Source: Streptacidiphilus sp. P02-A3a (GTDB taxonomy: Bacteria > Actinomycetota > Actinomycetes > Streptomycetales > Streptomycetaceae). From it: 64,000 bases of DNA. A program made the translations under genes and the position numbers. Below are positions 18,185 to 27,982 of the stretch, in pieces (position 1 is the stretch's first letter; every line of letters begins with the position of its first letter). The DNA is taken from contig NZ_CP048289.1 in the NCBI RefSeq assembly GCF_014084105.1, positions 6,581,922 to 6,645,921 of the forward strand. Reading direction: 5' to 3'. Under the pieces are notes generated by a model. The model worked only from the letters and a program-made list of their open reading frames with translations. It made no database searches and was not told the origin of the DNA.

Positions 18185-19696
18185 TCAGCCGAAGGTGATC
18201 CAGGTCGTCTTCAGGCCGGTGTACTTGTCGACGGAGTGCGGGGACAGGTCGCGCCCGAAGCCGGACTGCTTGAAGCCGCCGAAGGGCGTGGCCGGGCTGA
18301 GCGCGTCGACGGTGTTCACCGACACCGTCCCGGCGTGCAGTGCCTCGGCGACGCGGTGGGCGCGGGCCAGGTCGCGCGTCCAGAGCGAGGCGGCCAGGCC
18401 GTAGGGCGAGTCGTTGGCGATCCGGACCGCGTCGGCCTCGTCGCGGAACGGCAGGACCGTGAGCACCGGGCCGAACAGCTCCTCGCGGGCGAGCGGGGCG
18501 TCCTCGGGCAGACCGGCGACGATCGTCGGGTGCACGTAGGCGCCGACGCGATCGGGGCGGCCGCCGCCGTGGACCACCCGGCCGCCGGCCGCGCGGGCCG
18601 CGTCGACGGCGGCGACCAGCCGCCGGGCCTGCGCCTCGTCGACGACCGGGCCGAGACGGGTGGCCGGGTCCAGCGGATCGCCGGGGCGGTACCCGGCGGC
18701 GTGCTCGGCGACCCGGGCGGTGAACTCCTCGGCGATGTCGGCGTGCACCAGCAGCCGGGTGTTGGCGGAGCAGACCTGTCCGGCGTTGAAGCAGAAGCCG
18801 GAGGCGGCGCGTTCGGCGGCGGCGTCCAGGTCCGCGTCGGGGAACACCAGGTTGGGGCTCTTGCCGCCCGCCTCCAGCCAGACCTGTTTGCCGTTGGACC
18901 GCGCGGCGTAGCCGAGGAACAGCCGCCCGACCGCCGTGGAGCCGGTGAAGGCCAGCACGTCCACGTCCGGGTGCAGGCCGAGCGCGCGGCCCGCGGTCTC
19001 GCCGAGGCCGGGGACGACGTTGAGCACGCCGTCCGGGATCCCGGCCTCGACCGCGAGCCTGGCCAGCAGCAGCGCCGACTGCGGCGACTGCTCGGCGGGC
19101 TTGAGCACCACGCTGTTCCCGGCGGCCAGCGCCGGGGCGAGCTTCCAGGAGGCCAGGTCGAGCGGGAAGTTCCACGGTACGACCGCGCCGACGACACCCA
19201 GCGGCACCCGGCGGACCAGCGCGAGGTTGCCGGGCGCGGCCGGAGCGATCTCGTCGTAGAGCTTGTCGATCGCCTCGGCGTGCCAGGCGAAGCACCCGGC
19301 CGCGCCGGGGACGTCCACCGCCAGCGCCTCGGCCACCGGCTTGCCCATGTCGAGCGAGTCGTACAGGGCGAGTTCGGGGCCGTGCCGCTCGATCAGCTCG
19401 GCCAGGCGCAGCAGCCGCCGCTTGCGGGCCTCCGGCGCGAGGCCGGACCAGCGGCCGTCGGCGAAGGCGGCGCGCGCGGAGCGGACGGCGGCGTCCACGT
19501 CGGGCGCGTCACCGGCGGCGATCTCGGCGAGCACCCGGCCGGTGGCCGGGTCGGTGTCGGTGAAGGTGGCGCCGGACCGGGCGTCGCGCTGCTCGCCGTC
19601 CACGAAGGCACGGGTCTGCGGGGTGAGCCCGGCGGCCAGTCGCCGCCACTCGTCGGCGCCGGTCGGGGTGCTGGTTGCGGGGGTGGAGTCGTTCAT
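18185..19696 (-). CDS. NAD(P)-dependent aldehyde dehydrogenase
   Basis: 503 residues, normal for the superfamily. The catalytic glutamate lies in [10 protein letters not shown] and the nucleophilic cysteine in [24 protein letters not shown] and FTGSTAVGR form the cofactor site. The [12 protein letters not shown] tail resembles PuuC/betaine-aldehyde-type enzymes. It probably oxidises the aldehyde made by the downstream aminotransferase. It is the first gene of the two-gene operon, divergent from the TetR gene. Confidence 0.93.
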   Translation of the reverse strand: MNDSTPATSTPTGADEWRRLAAGLTPQTRAFVDGEQRDARSGATFTDTDPATGRVLAEIAAGDAPDVDAAVRSARAAFADGRWSGLAPEARKRRLLRLAELIERHGPELALYDSLDMGKPVAEALAVDVPGAAGCFAWHAEAIDKLYDEIAPAAPGNLALVRRVPLGVVGAVVPWNFPLDLASWKLAPALAAGNSVVLKPAEQSPQSALLLARLAVEAGIPDGVLNVVPGLGETAGRALGLHPDVDVLAFTGSTAVGRLFLGYAARSNGKQVWLEAGGKSPNLVFPDADLDAAAERAASGFCFNAGQVCSANTRLLVHADIAEEFTARVAEHAAGYRPGDPLDPATRLGPVVDEAQARRLVAAVDAARAAGGRVVHGGGRPDRVGAYVHPTIVAGLPEDAPLAREELFGPVLTVLPFRDEADAVRIANDSPYGLAASLWTRDLARAHRVAEALHAGTVSVNTVDALSPATPFGGFKQSGFGRDLSPHSVDKYTGLKTTWITFG

Positions 19697-19773
19697 GGCG
19701 GGAACCTCAGGCGTCCTCGAAGGGCAGGTGACCCGCGGTCTCGTCCACCGGGTCTCGGCTACTGCCCGAGTTC

Positions 19774-19791
19774 TTTGATACGAGATTCAAA
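19774..19791. promoter_or_regulatory. Inverted repeat, candidate TetR operator
   Basis: TTTGA at 19774-19778 and TCAAA at 19787-19791 flank an 8-base centre (TACGAGAT). The palindrome sits in the divergent gap between the aldehyde dehydrogenase and the TetR gene, the usual place for autoregulated TetR sites. No binding evidence. Confidence 0.4.
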
Positions 19792-19869
19792 CAACTGCTC
19801 AGGCCTGCGTCAATGGCTGGAGCGGTGGGGGATTGTTCGATCTGCGGTCGGTGTCAGAGAATGGACGGC

Positions 19870-20475
19870 ATGGCGCGACCGAAGAACCAGGAAGCCCGCC
19901 GCGGGGCGTTGATCCACGCCGCCGGGCGGGCCATCGCCGACCGGGGCATGACCGGCCTGCGGATCAAGGACATCGCCGCCGAGGCGGGGGTCTCGGCGGG
20001 ATCGGTGCTGTACTACTACCCGGAGCTCGACGACCTGGTCCTGGCCGTCCACCAGGACGCCGTGGAGCGGTATCTGACGCTACGTCAGCAGAGCACGGAC
20101 GAGCCGGAGGGCCCGGTCGCGCGGATGCGCGCCGCGCTGGCCTCCGGCCTGCCGCAGGGCCCGGACGACCCCGTGCACCGGCTGCTGTTCCAGTTGCACG
20201 GCCTCGCCGACCACAGTGCCGCGCACGCGGCGCTGATGGCCTCGTTGTTCGCCCGCGAGGTGTCCCTGTACTCGACGTTGCTTCAGGTCGGCGCGGCGGT
20301 GGGGGTCTTCGCACCGGCCGCCGCGCCGCCCGCCGAGCTGGCCCGCAACCTGGTCGCGATGGAGGACGGCTACGGGCTCCACATCGTCGCCCGCAACCCC
20401 GCCGTCGACCGCGCCACCGCGCTGGCGCTGCTGACCGCGCACGCGCGCTCGGTCACCGGCTGCCCCGAGCTGTGA
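19870..20475 (+). CDS. TetR/AcrR-family transcriptional regulator
   Basis: 201 residues from the ATG at 19870; an in-frame ATG at 19861 is an alternative. The N-terminal helix-turn-helix is at residues 8-55 (GMTGLRIKDIAAEAGVSAGSVLYYY). The C-terminal helices form the ligand-binding half (TetR_C_6-like). It is divergent from the aldehyde dehydrogenase/aminotransferase operon and probably represses it until its substrate appears. Its 3' end overlaps the convergent M20 gene by 23 bp. Confidence 0.9.
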   Translation: MARPKNQEARRGALIHAAGRAIADRGMTGLRIKDIAAEAGVSAGSVLYYYPELDDLVLAVHQDAVERYLTLRQQSTDEPEGPVARMRAALASGLPQGPDDPVHRLLFQLHGLADHSAAHAALMASLFAREVSLYSTLLQVGAAVGVFAPAAAPPAELARNLVAMEDGYGLHIVARNPAVDRATALALLTAHARSVTGCPEL

Positions 20476-21610
20476 GATCGGCCGCGGTCAACGCGAGCGC
20501 CAGCGCGCCGTCGAGCAGCGCCGCGTCCGCCGCCGGGGTGGCGCAGGCGGCGGCGAACTCGCGCTGGTGGTTGACGGCAGGCAGCGAGTCGATCCCCAGG
20601 TACGGGTGCAGCGCGCGGATCACGCGGGAGACGTTGCCCATGTCGGTCGAGGCCCGGTTCATCCGCGCCGCCGGGTCGCCGGGCGCGGCGAAGCGGCGGC
20701 CGATCCCCTCGGCGTTGCGGCGGTAGAGCGCGACCAGCTCCGCGTCGTTGCGGAACTCCGAGTACGGCGGCGACTCGGGCTCGATCTCCAGCGCGCACCC
20801 GGTGGCGAGCGCACCGGCCCGGAAGCAGGCCTCCACCCGGCCCTGGATCCGGTCCAGTTCCTCCAGGCTTCCCGCCCGCACGTACCAACGCCCCTCGGTA
20901 CGCTCCGGGATGGCGTTGGGCGCCTCTCCGCCGCGGGTGACCAGGCCGTGCACCCGCGTGCTCGACGGCAGCTGCTGGCGCAGCAGGCCGATCCCGACCT
21001 GGGCGACGGTGAACGCGTCGGCGGCGTTGCGCCCCCGTTCCGGGAAGGCGGCGGCGTGGGCGGCCCGGCCGGAGTAGGCCACGCCCAGGTGGGCCACCGC
21101 GAAGGGCTCGGCCTCGGCGACGTCCACCGGACCGGGGTGCACCATCATCGCCACGTCGACCCCGGCGAACGCGCCGCGCTCCAGCATCAGGATCTTGCCG
21201 CCGCCGCCCTCCTCGGCCGGGGTGCCCAGCACGGTGACGGTCAGCCCGAGGTCGTCCACCACCCGGGCCAGGGCGGCGGCCGCCCCGACCGCCGAGGCGG
21301 CGATCAGGTTGTGGCCGCAGGCGTGACCGAGGCCGGGCAGCGCGTCGTACTCGGCGCAGAGCGCGATGTGCAGCGGTCCGCTGCCGAGGGTGGCGGCGAA
21401 CGCGGTCGGCAGCCCGCAGACCCCCGGGGTGACCGCGTAGCCGAGCTCGTCGAGGAGCGACGCGGTCCAACGGGCCGCCCGCTCCTCCTCCCAGGCGGTC
21501 TCCGGGTCGGCGTGCAGCCGGTGCGACAGCGAGACCAGCCGGTCGCGGTTCCGTCCGACCGTCTCCGTCAGCAGGGCCCGGACGGCCGCGGGCGCCCCCG
21601 GCGTCAGCAC
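20453..21610 (-). CDS. M20-family amidohydrolase/peptidase
   Basis: 385 residues from the GTG at 21610, which overlaps the upstream stop. AEYDALPGLGHACGHN carries the Asp and His metal ligands, TPAEEGGGGK the catalytic and bridging glutamates, and AHAAAFPERGRNAADA is the dimerisation-domain histidine region. It should cleave an N-acyl or amide bond of an amino-acid-like substrate. It forms a three-gene operon with DUF1028 and RidA genes. The longer upstream reading frame is rejected because it adds only Gly/Ala-rich sequence and overlaps the previous gene. Confidence 0.9.
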   Translation of the reverse strand: MLTPGAPAAVRALLTETVGRNRDRLVSLSHRLHADPETAWEEERAARWTASLLDELGYAVTPGVCGLPTAFAATLGSGPLHIALCAEYDALPGLGHACGHNLIAASAVGAAAALARVVDDLGLTVTVLGTPAEEGGGGKILMLERGAFAGVDVAMMVHPGPVDVAEAEPFAVAHLGVAYSGRAAHAAAFPERGRNAADAFTVAQVGIGLLRQQLPSSTRVHGLVTRGGEAPNAIPERTEGRWYVRAGSLEELDRIQGRVEACFRAGALATGCALEIEPESPPYSEFRNDAELVALYRRNAEGIGRRFAAPGDPAARMNRASTDMGNVSRVIRALHPYLGIDSLPAVNHQREFAAACATPAADAALLDGALALALTAADLTARGSR

Positions 21611-22284
21611 CGGTCCCCCGGGACGCCGTAGCCCGGCGCCCGCCCCGGCGCCAGCGCCCGCTGGACGTAGGCGTCCTGCTGCGGCTCCCACAGCCGCCAC
21701 AGCCCGCCGAGCCGGGCCACCGGGTCGTCCGACGCCCAGTCGACCCGCAGGTCGACGACCGGCCAGGGCACCGCGTCGGCGACGAGCAGACCGGCCGAGT
21801 GCACCGGCCCCGCCTCGCCACCGGCCGCGAGGCCCGCCGTCAGCGCGTCCAACAGTCGCTGTGCGAGCGGGAGTTCGGGCTGGGCGGCGAAGGCGTCGAC
21901 CATCGCCAGGGGCACCCCCTGGTGCCGCAGCAGGTTCCCCGCGGCCGCGCAGTCCGCGCCGAGGGCCCGCGCGTGGCTGCCCAACACGTGCTCACCGGAG
22001 TAGCCCGCGGGGCTGCCGTCCAGCCCGACGGCGGTCAACTGGCGCCAGGCGACCAGAGCTTCGGTGTCCACGGTGTGGCGGACGGCGTCCCGGGCGGTCG
22101 ACCCGGCGGCGATCAGGTCGAGCAGCCGGGGACCGAGCCGGGGGTCGGTGACGTTCTGCGTGCAGGCCGCGCCGACCCCGGCGCGCACATGGGCGCAGCG
22201 GGCGGCCACGGCCGGACTGGAGGAGGCCAGCGCCACCCCGACCTGCCCGGTGCGCGGGCACCGGGCGGCGATGGAGAAGGTCAC
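21604..22284 (-). CDS. DUF1028-family protein (Ntn-hydrolase-like)
   Basis: 226 residues from the GTG at 22284. TFSIAARCPRTGQVGVALASSSPAVAARC is split by the features typical of DUF1028, including the early threonine after the start. VGAACTQNVTDPRLGPRLL and YSGEHVLG are further family signatures. Members often sit beside amidohydrolases and RidA proteins, as here, suggesting handling of an amidated or cyclic nitrogen compound; the reaction is not established. GTGA overlap with the RidA stop and GTGCTGA overlap with the M20 start indicate coupling. Confidence 0.88.
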   Translation of the reverse strand: MTFSIAARCPRTGQVGVALASSSPAVAARCAHVRAGVGAACTQNVTDPRLGPRLLDLIAAGSTARDAVRHTVDTEALVAWRQLTAVGLDGSPAGYSGEHVLGSHARALGADCAAAGNLLRHQGVPLAMVDAFAAQPELPLAQRLLDALTAGLAAGGEAGPVHSAGLLVADAVPWPVVDLRVDWASDDPVARLGGLWRLWEPQQDAYVQRALAPGRAPGYGVPGDRC

Positions 22285-22754
22285 AGCCGCTCCCCGCGCT
22301 CGGCGGCCCGGGCGTGCCGGATCCCGGCCGCCTCCGCCCGGCGCGAGGCCGGGATGACGGCGGTGGCATCGATCTCCACCAGCCACTCCGGCCGGGCCAG
22401 GGCGGAGACGACCAGGCCGGTGGAGACGTAGTGCACGCCCTGGAGCCGGCGTCCCATCACCCGGTAGACCGGCTCGCGGTAGCGGATGTCGGTCAGGTAG
22501 ACCGTGATCTTCACGATCTCGTCCAGCGCGCTGCCGGACTCCTCCAGCAGCATCGCGATGTTCGCCATCGCCTGCTCGGCCTGCGCCTCGATGTCGCCGA
22601 TGCCGACGCTGTCGCGGGTCTCCAGGTCCTGTCCGATCTGGCCGCGCAGGTAGACGGTGCCCTCGGCGACGACGGCCTGCGCCAGGTCGTTGGCGAGGTG
22701 CTGCTCGCGGTAGGTGTCGGCGGTGTTGAAGCGCCGCAGTCGGTGATGCACCAT
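22281..22754 (-). CDS. RidA/YjgF-family enamine/imine deaminase
   Basis: 157 residues. VYLRGQIGQDLETRDSVG and the assembly/active-site arginine region ARPEWLVEIDATAVIPA match the trimeric RidA family. It would hydrolyse a reactive enamine or imine produced by the neighbouring catabolic enzymes. First gene of the RidA-DUF1028-M20 operon and divergent from the LysR gene, with 136 bp between the starts. Confidence 0.9.
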   Translation of the reverse strand: MVHHRLRRFNTADTYREQHLANDLAQAVVAEGTVYLRGQIGQDLETRDSVGIGDIEAQAEQAMANIAMLLEESGSALDEIVKITVYLTDIRYREPVYRVMGRRLQGVHYVSTGLVVSALARPEWLVEIDATAVIPASRRAEAAGIRHARAAERGERL

Positions 22755-22853
22755 CAGCTCTTCCCAGGGTGTCGGCGTGCGGCCGGTAGGGGCCGCGGTA
22801 CCACTATGGGAGCGCCTCTTCCCCTGGTAAAGCAGATCTTTTAGGGTTGGGTC

Positions 22854-22868
22854 ATCTGGTATTCAGAT
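22854..22868. promoter_or_regulatory. LysR-type T-N11-A box
   Basis: ATCTG at 22854-22858 and CAGAT at 22864-22868 form an inverted repeat around GTATT. T at 22855 and A at 22867 give the T-N11-A spacing recognised by LysR-type regulators. It lies in the divergent gap between the RidA operon and the LysR gene; a second palindrome, TCAGATCTGA, overlaps it at 22863-22872. Confidence 0.6.
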
Positions 22869-22890
22869 CTGATCAGTAAGGTGGCGGCGG

Positions 22891-23826
22891 ATGGCGGAGA
22901 CGGTCGGGTTCACGCTGACGCAGCTGCGCTACTTCGTCGTGGCCGCCGAGACCGGCAGCATGACCGCCGCCGCCGAGCGGCTGCTGATCGCCCAGTCGGC
23001 CGTCTCCACCGCGGTCTCGAACCTGGAGCACGAGCTCGGCGTCCAGCTGTTCATCCGCCGCAGGGGCAAGGGCCTGGTGACCACCCCCGCCGGGGAGCGG
23101 CTGATGCTCCAGGCGCGGGAGCTGCTCAGCCACGCGCTGGACGTGGCCGCCGAGGCGCGCGGCGTCGAGGGCGGCCTGAGCGGGCCCGCCCGGATCGGCT
23201 GCTTCGTCACGCTCGCGCCCTTCGTGCTGCCGAAGCTGCTGGCCGCGGCGGAGGAGCGCCACCCCCGGCTGCGGATCGAGGTGCTCGAAGGCGAGGCGGG
23301 CGAGCTCGACCAGGCCCTGCGGACCGGCCGGATCGACTTCGCCATCACCTACGACCTCGGCCTCGGTCCCGGCATCGCCCGCGAGACCCTCGCCTCGCTG
23401 CCCGCCCACGCGCTGGTCGCGGCCGGCCACCCGCTGGCCGGGCGCGGCACCGTCGACCTGGCCGAACTCGCCCACGAACCGCTCGTGCTGCTCGACCTGC
23501 CGCACAGCCGGGACTACTTCTGGTCGCTGGTCACCGCCACCGGGATCACCCCGGTCATTCGCCACCGCTCGCACAACTACGAGGCGGTACGCTCGCTGGT
23601 GGCCCTGGGCCACGGCTTCTCGGTGCTGCACCAGCGCCCGGCGACCGAGGAGACCTACAGCGGCGCCCGGGTGGCCGTCCTCGCCCTCACCAACGAGCAC
23701 CCGCCGCTCGACCTGGTCCTCGCCCGGATGGACGGGGTCAGGCAGACCGCCCGCGCCGCCGCGGTCGCCCGCCTCGCCTGCGAACTCCTGGCCCCGGCCG
23801 TGCTCGAACCCGAGGACGGCGGCTGA
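22891..23826 (+). CDS. LysR-family transcriptional regulator
   Basis: 311 residues. The winged helix-turn-helix covers residues 5-65 (LTQLRYFVVAAETGSMTAAAERL). The rest is a periplasmic-binding-protein-like effector domain. It is divergent from the RidA-DUF1028-M20 operon and has a T-N11-A palindrome in the shared gap, so it most likely activates that operon in response to its substrate. Confidence 0.93.
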   Translation: MAETVGFTLTQLRYFVVAAETGSMTAAAERLLIAQSAVSTAVSNLEHELGVQLFIRRRGKGLVTTPAGERLMLQARELLSHALDVAAEARGVEGGLSGPARIGCFVTLAPFVLPKLLAAAEERHPRLRIEVLEGEAGELDQALRTGRIDFAITYDLGLGPGIARETLASLPAHALVAAGHPLAGRGTVDLAELAHEPLVLLDLPHSRDYFWSLVTATGITPVIRHRSHNYEAVRSLVALGHGFSVLHQRPATEETYSGARVAVLALTNEHPPLDLVLARMDGVRQTARAAAVARLACELLAPAVLEPEDGG

Positions 23827-23881
23827 ACGGCGCCGTCCCCGGGACCGCCGGTGCGCGGTGACCGCGGCCCGGCCTCGCGGG

Positions 23882-25405
23882 CTACCGCCGCTCGGCGGTG
23901 ACCAGCGCGGTGATCTCCTCGGCGAGGTGCGGGCCGAGCTCGCCCCAACCGTCCTTGTAGCCGTAGACCCCGGCCAGGGTGCGGGCCTCGTAGTCGCCGT
24001 TCATGATCTCGACGTCGTTGGGGGTGATCAGCCCCGGGTGGGCGACGCCGACGGCCGAGGAGACCTTCATCAGCTCCCGGCGCAGGGTGCGCAGGTAGAC
24101 TGCGGCCCGGGTGGACTTCGAGGCCGGGTCCACGCCGCGGGCGAGCCACGGGTTCTGGGTCGCGATGCCGGTGGGGCACCGGTCGGTGTGGCACTTCTGC
24201 GACTGGATGCAGCCGATCGACAGCATCGCCTCACGGGCCACATTGACCATGTCGGCGCCCAGGGCGAAGGCGACCGCGGCGTTCTCCGGCAGGCCCAGCT
24301 TGCCGGAGCCGATGAAGGTGAGGTCGTCGGTCAGCCCCAGCTCGGCGAAGGTCCCGTAGACCCGGGAGAAGCCCATCCGGAACGGCAGCGCCACCGAGTC
24401 GGCGAAGATCCGGGGCGCCGCCCCGGTGCCGCCCTCGCCGCCGTCGACGGTCACGAAGTCGACACCTCGGTCGCCGGGCGCCATCAGCGTGCCCAGCTCC
24501 TGCCAGAAGCCCAGGTCCCCGACCGCGCTCTTGACCCCGACCGGCAGACCGGTCTCGGCGGCGAGCAGCTCGACGAAGTCGAGCATCGAGTCGACGTCGC
24601 CGAAGGCGGTGTGCCGCGACGGGGAGGCGCAGTCCTTCCCGGCCGTTATGCCGCGGATCCCGGCGATCTCCGGGGTCACCTTCGCGGCCGGCAGCATTCC
24701 GCCCAGCCCCGGCTTGGCGCCCTGGGAGAGCTTGATCTCGATCGCCCTGACCGGGGCGCTGGCGACCACCTCCTTGAGCCTGCCGAGGTCGAAGCTGCCG
24801 TCCTCGTTGCGGCAGCCGAAGTACGCCGTCCCGATCTGCAGTACCAGGTCACCGCCGCTGCGGTGGTACGACGAGAGACCGCCCTCACCGGTGTTGTGCA
24901 TCGTGCCCGCGAGCGCCGCCCCCTGGTTGAGCGCCGTGATGGCCGCGCCGGAGAGCGATCCGAAGCTCATCGCCGAGATGTTCACCACACTCGCCGGCCG
25001 GAACGCCTTGACCCGTCCGCGCGGGCCGCCCAGCACCTTGGCCGAGGGCAGCGGTACCAGCGGGTCGTGCGCGTCGGGCATGGCACCGGCGAAGGTGCGC
25101 TGCTTCAGGTAGGCGTGGCCCTGGACGTGCTCGACGTCGATCTCGGTGCCGAACCCGGAGTAGTTGTTCTGCGCCTTCGCCGAGGCGTAGATCCAACTGC
25201 GCTGGTCGCGGCTGAACGGGCGCTCCTCCTCGTTGGAGGTGACGATGTACTGCCGCAGCTCCGGCCCGATCGTCTCCAGCAGGTACCGGGCGTGCCCGAT
25301 CACCGGGAAGTTGCGCAGCAGCGCGTGCCGCTTCTGGACAAGGTCGCGAGCGGCGACCAGCGCCACTGCTGTCGCGGCGACCGCGCCGATCCTCCGGGCG
25401 TGCAT
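23882..25405 (-). CDS. FMN-binding glutamate synthase family protein (GltB2-like)
   Basis: 507 residues. The ATG at 25405 has a perfect AGGAGG six to eleven bases upstream. An N-terminal hydrophobic stretch (about residues 8-18) may tether it to the membrane. VVNISAMSFGSLSG, KLSQGAKPGLGG, TVDGGEGGTGAAP and the CIQSQKCHTDRCPTG cysteine cluster match the FMN/Fe-S domain of archaeal-type glutamate synthase. The amidotransferase domain is missing, as is normal for this subgroup. The physiological reaction is uncertain; it may be an alpha-keto/amino acid redox enzyme. Confidence 0.9.
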   Translation of the reverse strand: MHARRIGAVAATAVALVAARDLVQKRHALLRNFPVIGHARYLLETIGPELRQYIVTSNEEERPFSRDQRSWIYASAKAQNNYSGFGTEIDVEHVQGHAYLKQRTFAGAMPDAHDPLVPLPSAKVLGGPRGRVKAFRPASVVNISAMSFGSLSGAAITALNQGAALAGTMHNTGEGGLSSYHRSGGDLVLQIGTAYFGCRNEDGSFDLGRLKEVVASAPVRAIEIKLSQGAKPGLGGMLPAAKVTPEIAGIRGITAGKDCASPSRHTAFGDVDSMLDFVELLAAETGLPVGVKSAVGDLGFWQELGTLMAPGDRGVDFVTVDGGEGGTGAAPRIFADSVALPFRMGFSRVYGTFAELGLTDDLTFIGSGKLGLPENAAVAFALGADMVNVAREAMLSIGCIQSQKCHTDRCPTGIATQNPWLARGVDPASKSTRAAVYLRTLRRELMKVSSAVGVAHPGLITPNDVEIMNGDYEARTLAGVYGYKDGWGELGPHLAEEITALVTAERR

Positions 25406-25599
25406 GAACGTTCCTCCTAGAGGTACGCCTCCAGGCAGGGCGGTGGAGGTCGTCGAGGCGTGCGGGGCGACGGGCACGGCCCAGGGGTGTCAGCGTCCGC
25501 CGATGAATACCAGACGATAGTAGGAGGCCGCCCGGACCGACCGGTGCCCAGGGTGGGCCTCACCGCCTGCCCGCCGCCCGCCGCCCGCCGCCGCGGATG

Positions 25600-27738
25600 T
25601 CACCGCAGCGCGTCCCGCGCTCCCCCTGGCCGCGGGCGGGTCAGGATGTTCGGCTCGTAGACGACGTCGCGGATGGCGCCGGGGGTGGCCCGGCTCCAGG
25701 CGGTCAGCGCGGTCCGCAGCGGCTGGGAGGCCACGATGACGCGTACCGGCGTGCCCACCGCCTTGATCCCGGCTTCGAGCTCGGTCAGTTCGTGCCGCCG
25801 CTCGGCGGTCCACGCCGCGCCGTTCCGGCCGACGTCCGCCAGGTCCGCGGTGGCGTTCAGGCCGCGGTCCTGGTCGGTGGCCGAGCCGTAGATGACGGCG
25901 GACATGGTGCCGGCGTCGCGGTTCAGCACCGCCAGTTGCAGGCTGAGGTCCACGTTGCTGGAGGCGTCGCCGTAGACGACGGCGACGGTCGGGATCCCGT
26001 CCGCCAGCTGGTGCGCCGCGGCGAGGTTGCCCAGCGCGGGGATGTTGTCGGGCACCTGGCAGCAGGTGCTCATCCACACCGAGGCCCAGGTACTCGACCG
26101 GCCCACCGACCAGCTCGCCCCGGGGTTCGGGTCGCCGGCCGGGGTGGCGGGCCTGACCAGGTGCGCGGACCACCAGAAGCTGTGCGTGGCGACCACGGCC
26201 AGCGCGAACGCGGCGAGCCCGGCACCGAACCCGGCCAGGCCCCGGCGCGGCAGCACCGGTCGGCGCAGCAGGTGGCCGAAGCAGCCCGCGGTGACCATCA
26301 TGATCACGACCCAGGCCTGGACGAACTTCTGGAAGTAGTAGTCGTCGGCGAGCGGTTGCCTGGCGTCGAGCAGGAACACCAGGACCGCCACCGCGCTCAG
26401 CAGCGTCGCGCAGAGACCGGCGACCGCCGACGGGCGGCGCCGGGCGGCGCGGGTGGCGAAGCCGAGCAGGCTAGCGGCCCCGGTCACGGTGAGCGGTATC
26501 CAGCTGAACAGGATGGTGAACCCGGTGGCCTGGGCGGCGGAGGTGTCGCTCAGCCCGGCCGCGTGGGCCGCGATGTACTCGCTCAGCGCCATCGGCAGCG
26601 TCACCACCGCGACCACGAGCAGCGGCTTCCAGTGCGGCAGCAGCCGTCGGCGGTGGACCGCCAGGGAGACCGCGACCATGATCGCGGCGAACGGCGCGAA
26701 GCCCTCGTAGGTCAGGCAGTTCGCGAGGAACAGCAGCGCCATCAGCGCCGCGTGGGTACGCCAGCCGGTCGGTGGCCGGAAGCAGACCGCGGCCAGCACC
26801 GCGAGCAGCGCCATACCGAGTACCTGGGGATCCCAGGTGCACCATATCGCGCTGGTGAACGACCCCACGGTGAGGTAGCCGGTGATCGCGGTGACCAGCA
26901 GGACCCGCTGCCAACCGGCCAGGAACGGACCGGCCGCCCAGCGTGCGGCCCAGGCGACGGCGGCCACGAAGAAGCCGTAGCCGAGGCTGACCCAGACGTT
27001 GTAGCGGTCCAGCTCGGCGACCGCGTTGCCGGGGTTGACGCTCGACCGCAGGAAGATGTCGCCGAGCGCGTAGAGGTAGTGCTGGCCGGGCGGGTAGACC
27101 GCGAGCATGCCCGGGTCCACCGCCCCCTTCACCTGGCCCTGCATCAGGAAGGTGTAGCCGCCGTGGCTGTGGATGGTGTCGAAGAGGCTGAAGTGGCGCA
27201 GCCGGTCACCGGTCATTCCGGCGAAGCCGAGCCGGTTGCCGACGCCGCCGCCGAGGCTCGGCCAGTAGGCGACCAGGGTCCCGGCGACCAGGCCCGCCAG
27301 CAGCACCACGTCGGTGCCGAGCATCCGGCGCGGCCAGGTGTGCCAGGGCGGCCGGGCGCCGAGCCAGAGGTAGGCGCCGACCAGCAGGGTGAGGCCGAGC
27401 CCGCCGACCGCCACCGGCTGCAGGCCCCAGGGCCACACCGAGAAGAGCAGTCCGCCCGCCATGGCCGCCCCGAACAGCAGCACGAGCGTGATCACGAGCC
27501 GGTCCACGATCGTGGCACCGGCCCGCACCAGACCGCCGGTGCCGAAGACGGCCAGCACCACCAGCAGCGGGTCGGTCCGGGTCAGCTGGGTGAGGAGCGG
27601 CACCACCCACGCCGCGGCGAACAGCGCGGCGACCAGCGGCGGCCGGGGACGACGGGCGCTGCGCGAGGCGGGGGTGCGGGTGGACCGGACGGCACGGGTG
27701 TCGGCTTGGAGCCGAGCACCCGTAGTCAGCGAACCCAT
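25600..27738 (-). CDS. Large polytopic membrane protein, GT-C-like
   Basis: 712 residues from the ATG at 27738, which has GAGGAG about nine bases upstream; the GTG at 27753 is less likely. About a dozen hydrophobic helices fill residues 30-540 and a soluble domain of about 170 residues ends the protein. YPPGQHYLYALGD and DDYYFQKFVQ in loops recall GT-C lipid-linked sugar transferases, but no diagnostic motif is certain. Possibly a cell-envelope glycosyltransferase. It stands alone between the GltB-like gene and the Pst-like operon. Confidence 0.65.
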   Translation of the reverse strand: MGSLTTGARLQADTRAVRSTRTPASRSARRPRPPLVAALFAAAWVVPLLTQLTRTDPLLVVLAVFGTGGLVRAGATIVDRLVITLVLLFGAAMAGGLLFSVWPWGLQPVAVGGLGLTLLVGAYLWLGARPPWHTWPRRMLGTDVVLLAGLVAGTLVAYWPSLGGGVGNRLGFAGMTGDRLRHFSLFDTIHSHGGYTFLMQGQVKGAVDPGMLAVYPPGQHYLYALGDIFLRSSVNPGNAVAELDRYNVWVSLGYGFFVAAVAWAARWAAGPFLAGWQRVLLVTAITGYLTVGSFTSAIWCTWDPQVLGMALLAVLAAVCFRPPTGWRTHAALMALLFLANCLTYEGFAPFAAIMVAVSLAVHRRRLLPHWKPLLVVAVVTLPMALSEYIAAHAAGLSDTSAAQATGFTILFSWIPLTVTGAASLLGFATRAARRRPSAVAGLCATLLSAVAVLVFLLDARQPLADDYYFQKFVQAWVVIMMVTAGCFGHLLRRPVLPRRGLAGFGAGLAAFALAVVATHSFWWSAHLVRPATPAGDPNPGASWSVGRSSTWASVWMSTCCQVPDNIPALGNLAAAHQLADGIPTVAVVYGDASSNVDLSLQLAVLNRDAGTMSAVIYGSATDQDRGLNATADLADVGRNGAAWTAERRHELTELEAGIKAVGTPVRVIVASQPLRTALTAWSRATPGAIRDVVYEPNILTRPRPGGARDALR

Positions 27739-27982
27739 GTGCGTACTCCTCACCAGCCCAGCGAATGCACCGGCGCGGCACCGGTCGAAGGTTAGAACCT
27801 ACAGAAATCAGAGCTCACATGTTCTAGTCAAGCTCGTACGTTCTGTCCGACCGGCCGTGGAGCAGCTGCCACGGCGCACCGGCAGCGGGGCCGGGCCGAC
27901 CGCGGGACGGCTCCCGGGTGCTGCCGCTGCGCTGTTTCGATGACCACCGCGCTGTCGCCCGCCGCCCTCCGGAGCAGCCCGC
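27739..27982. other. Intergenic region with A/T-rich promoter-like part and weak hairpin
   Basis: The segment 27793-27845 is A/T-rich and probably holds the promoter of the membrane-protein gene; TTGACT reads on the minus strand at 27826-27831. A 6-bp hairpin (CCGTGG 27855-27860, CCACGG 27869-27874) could end pstB transcription but is weak and about 110 bases from the stop. Confidence 0.3.
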
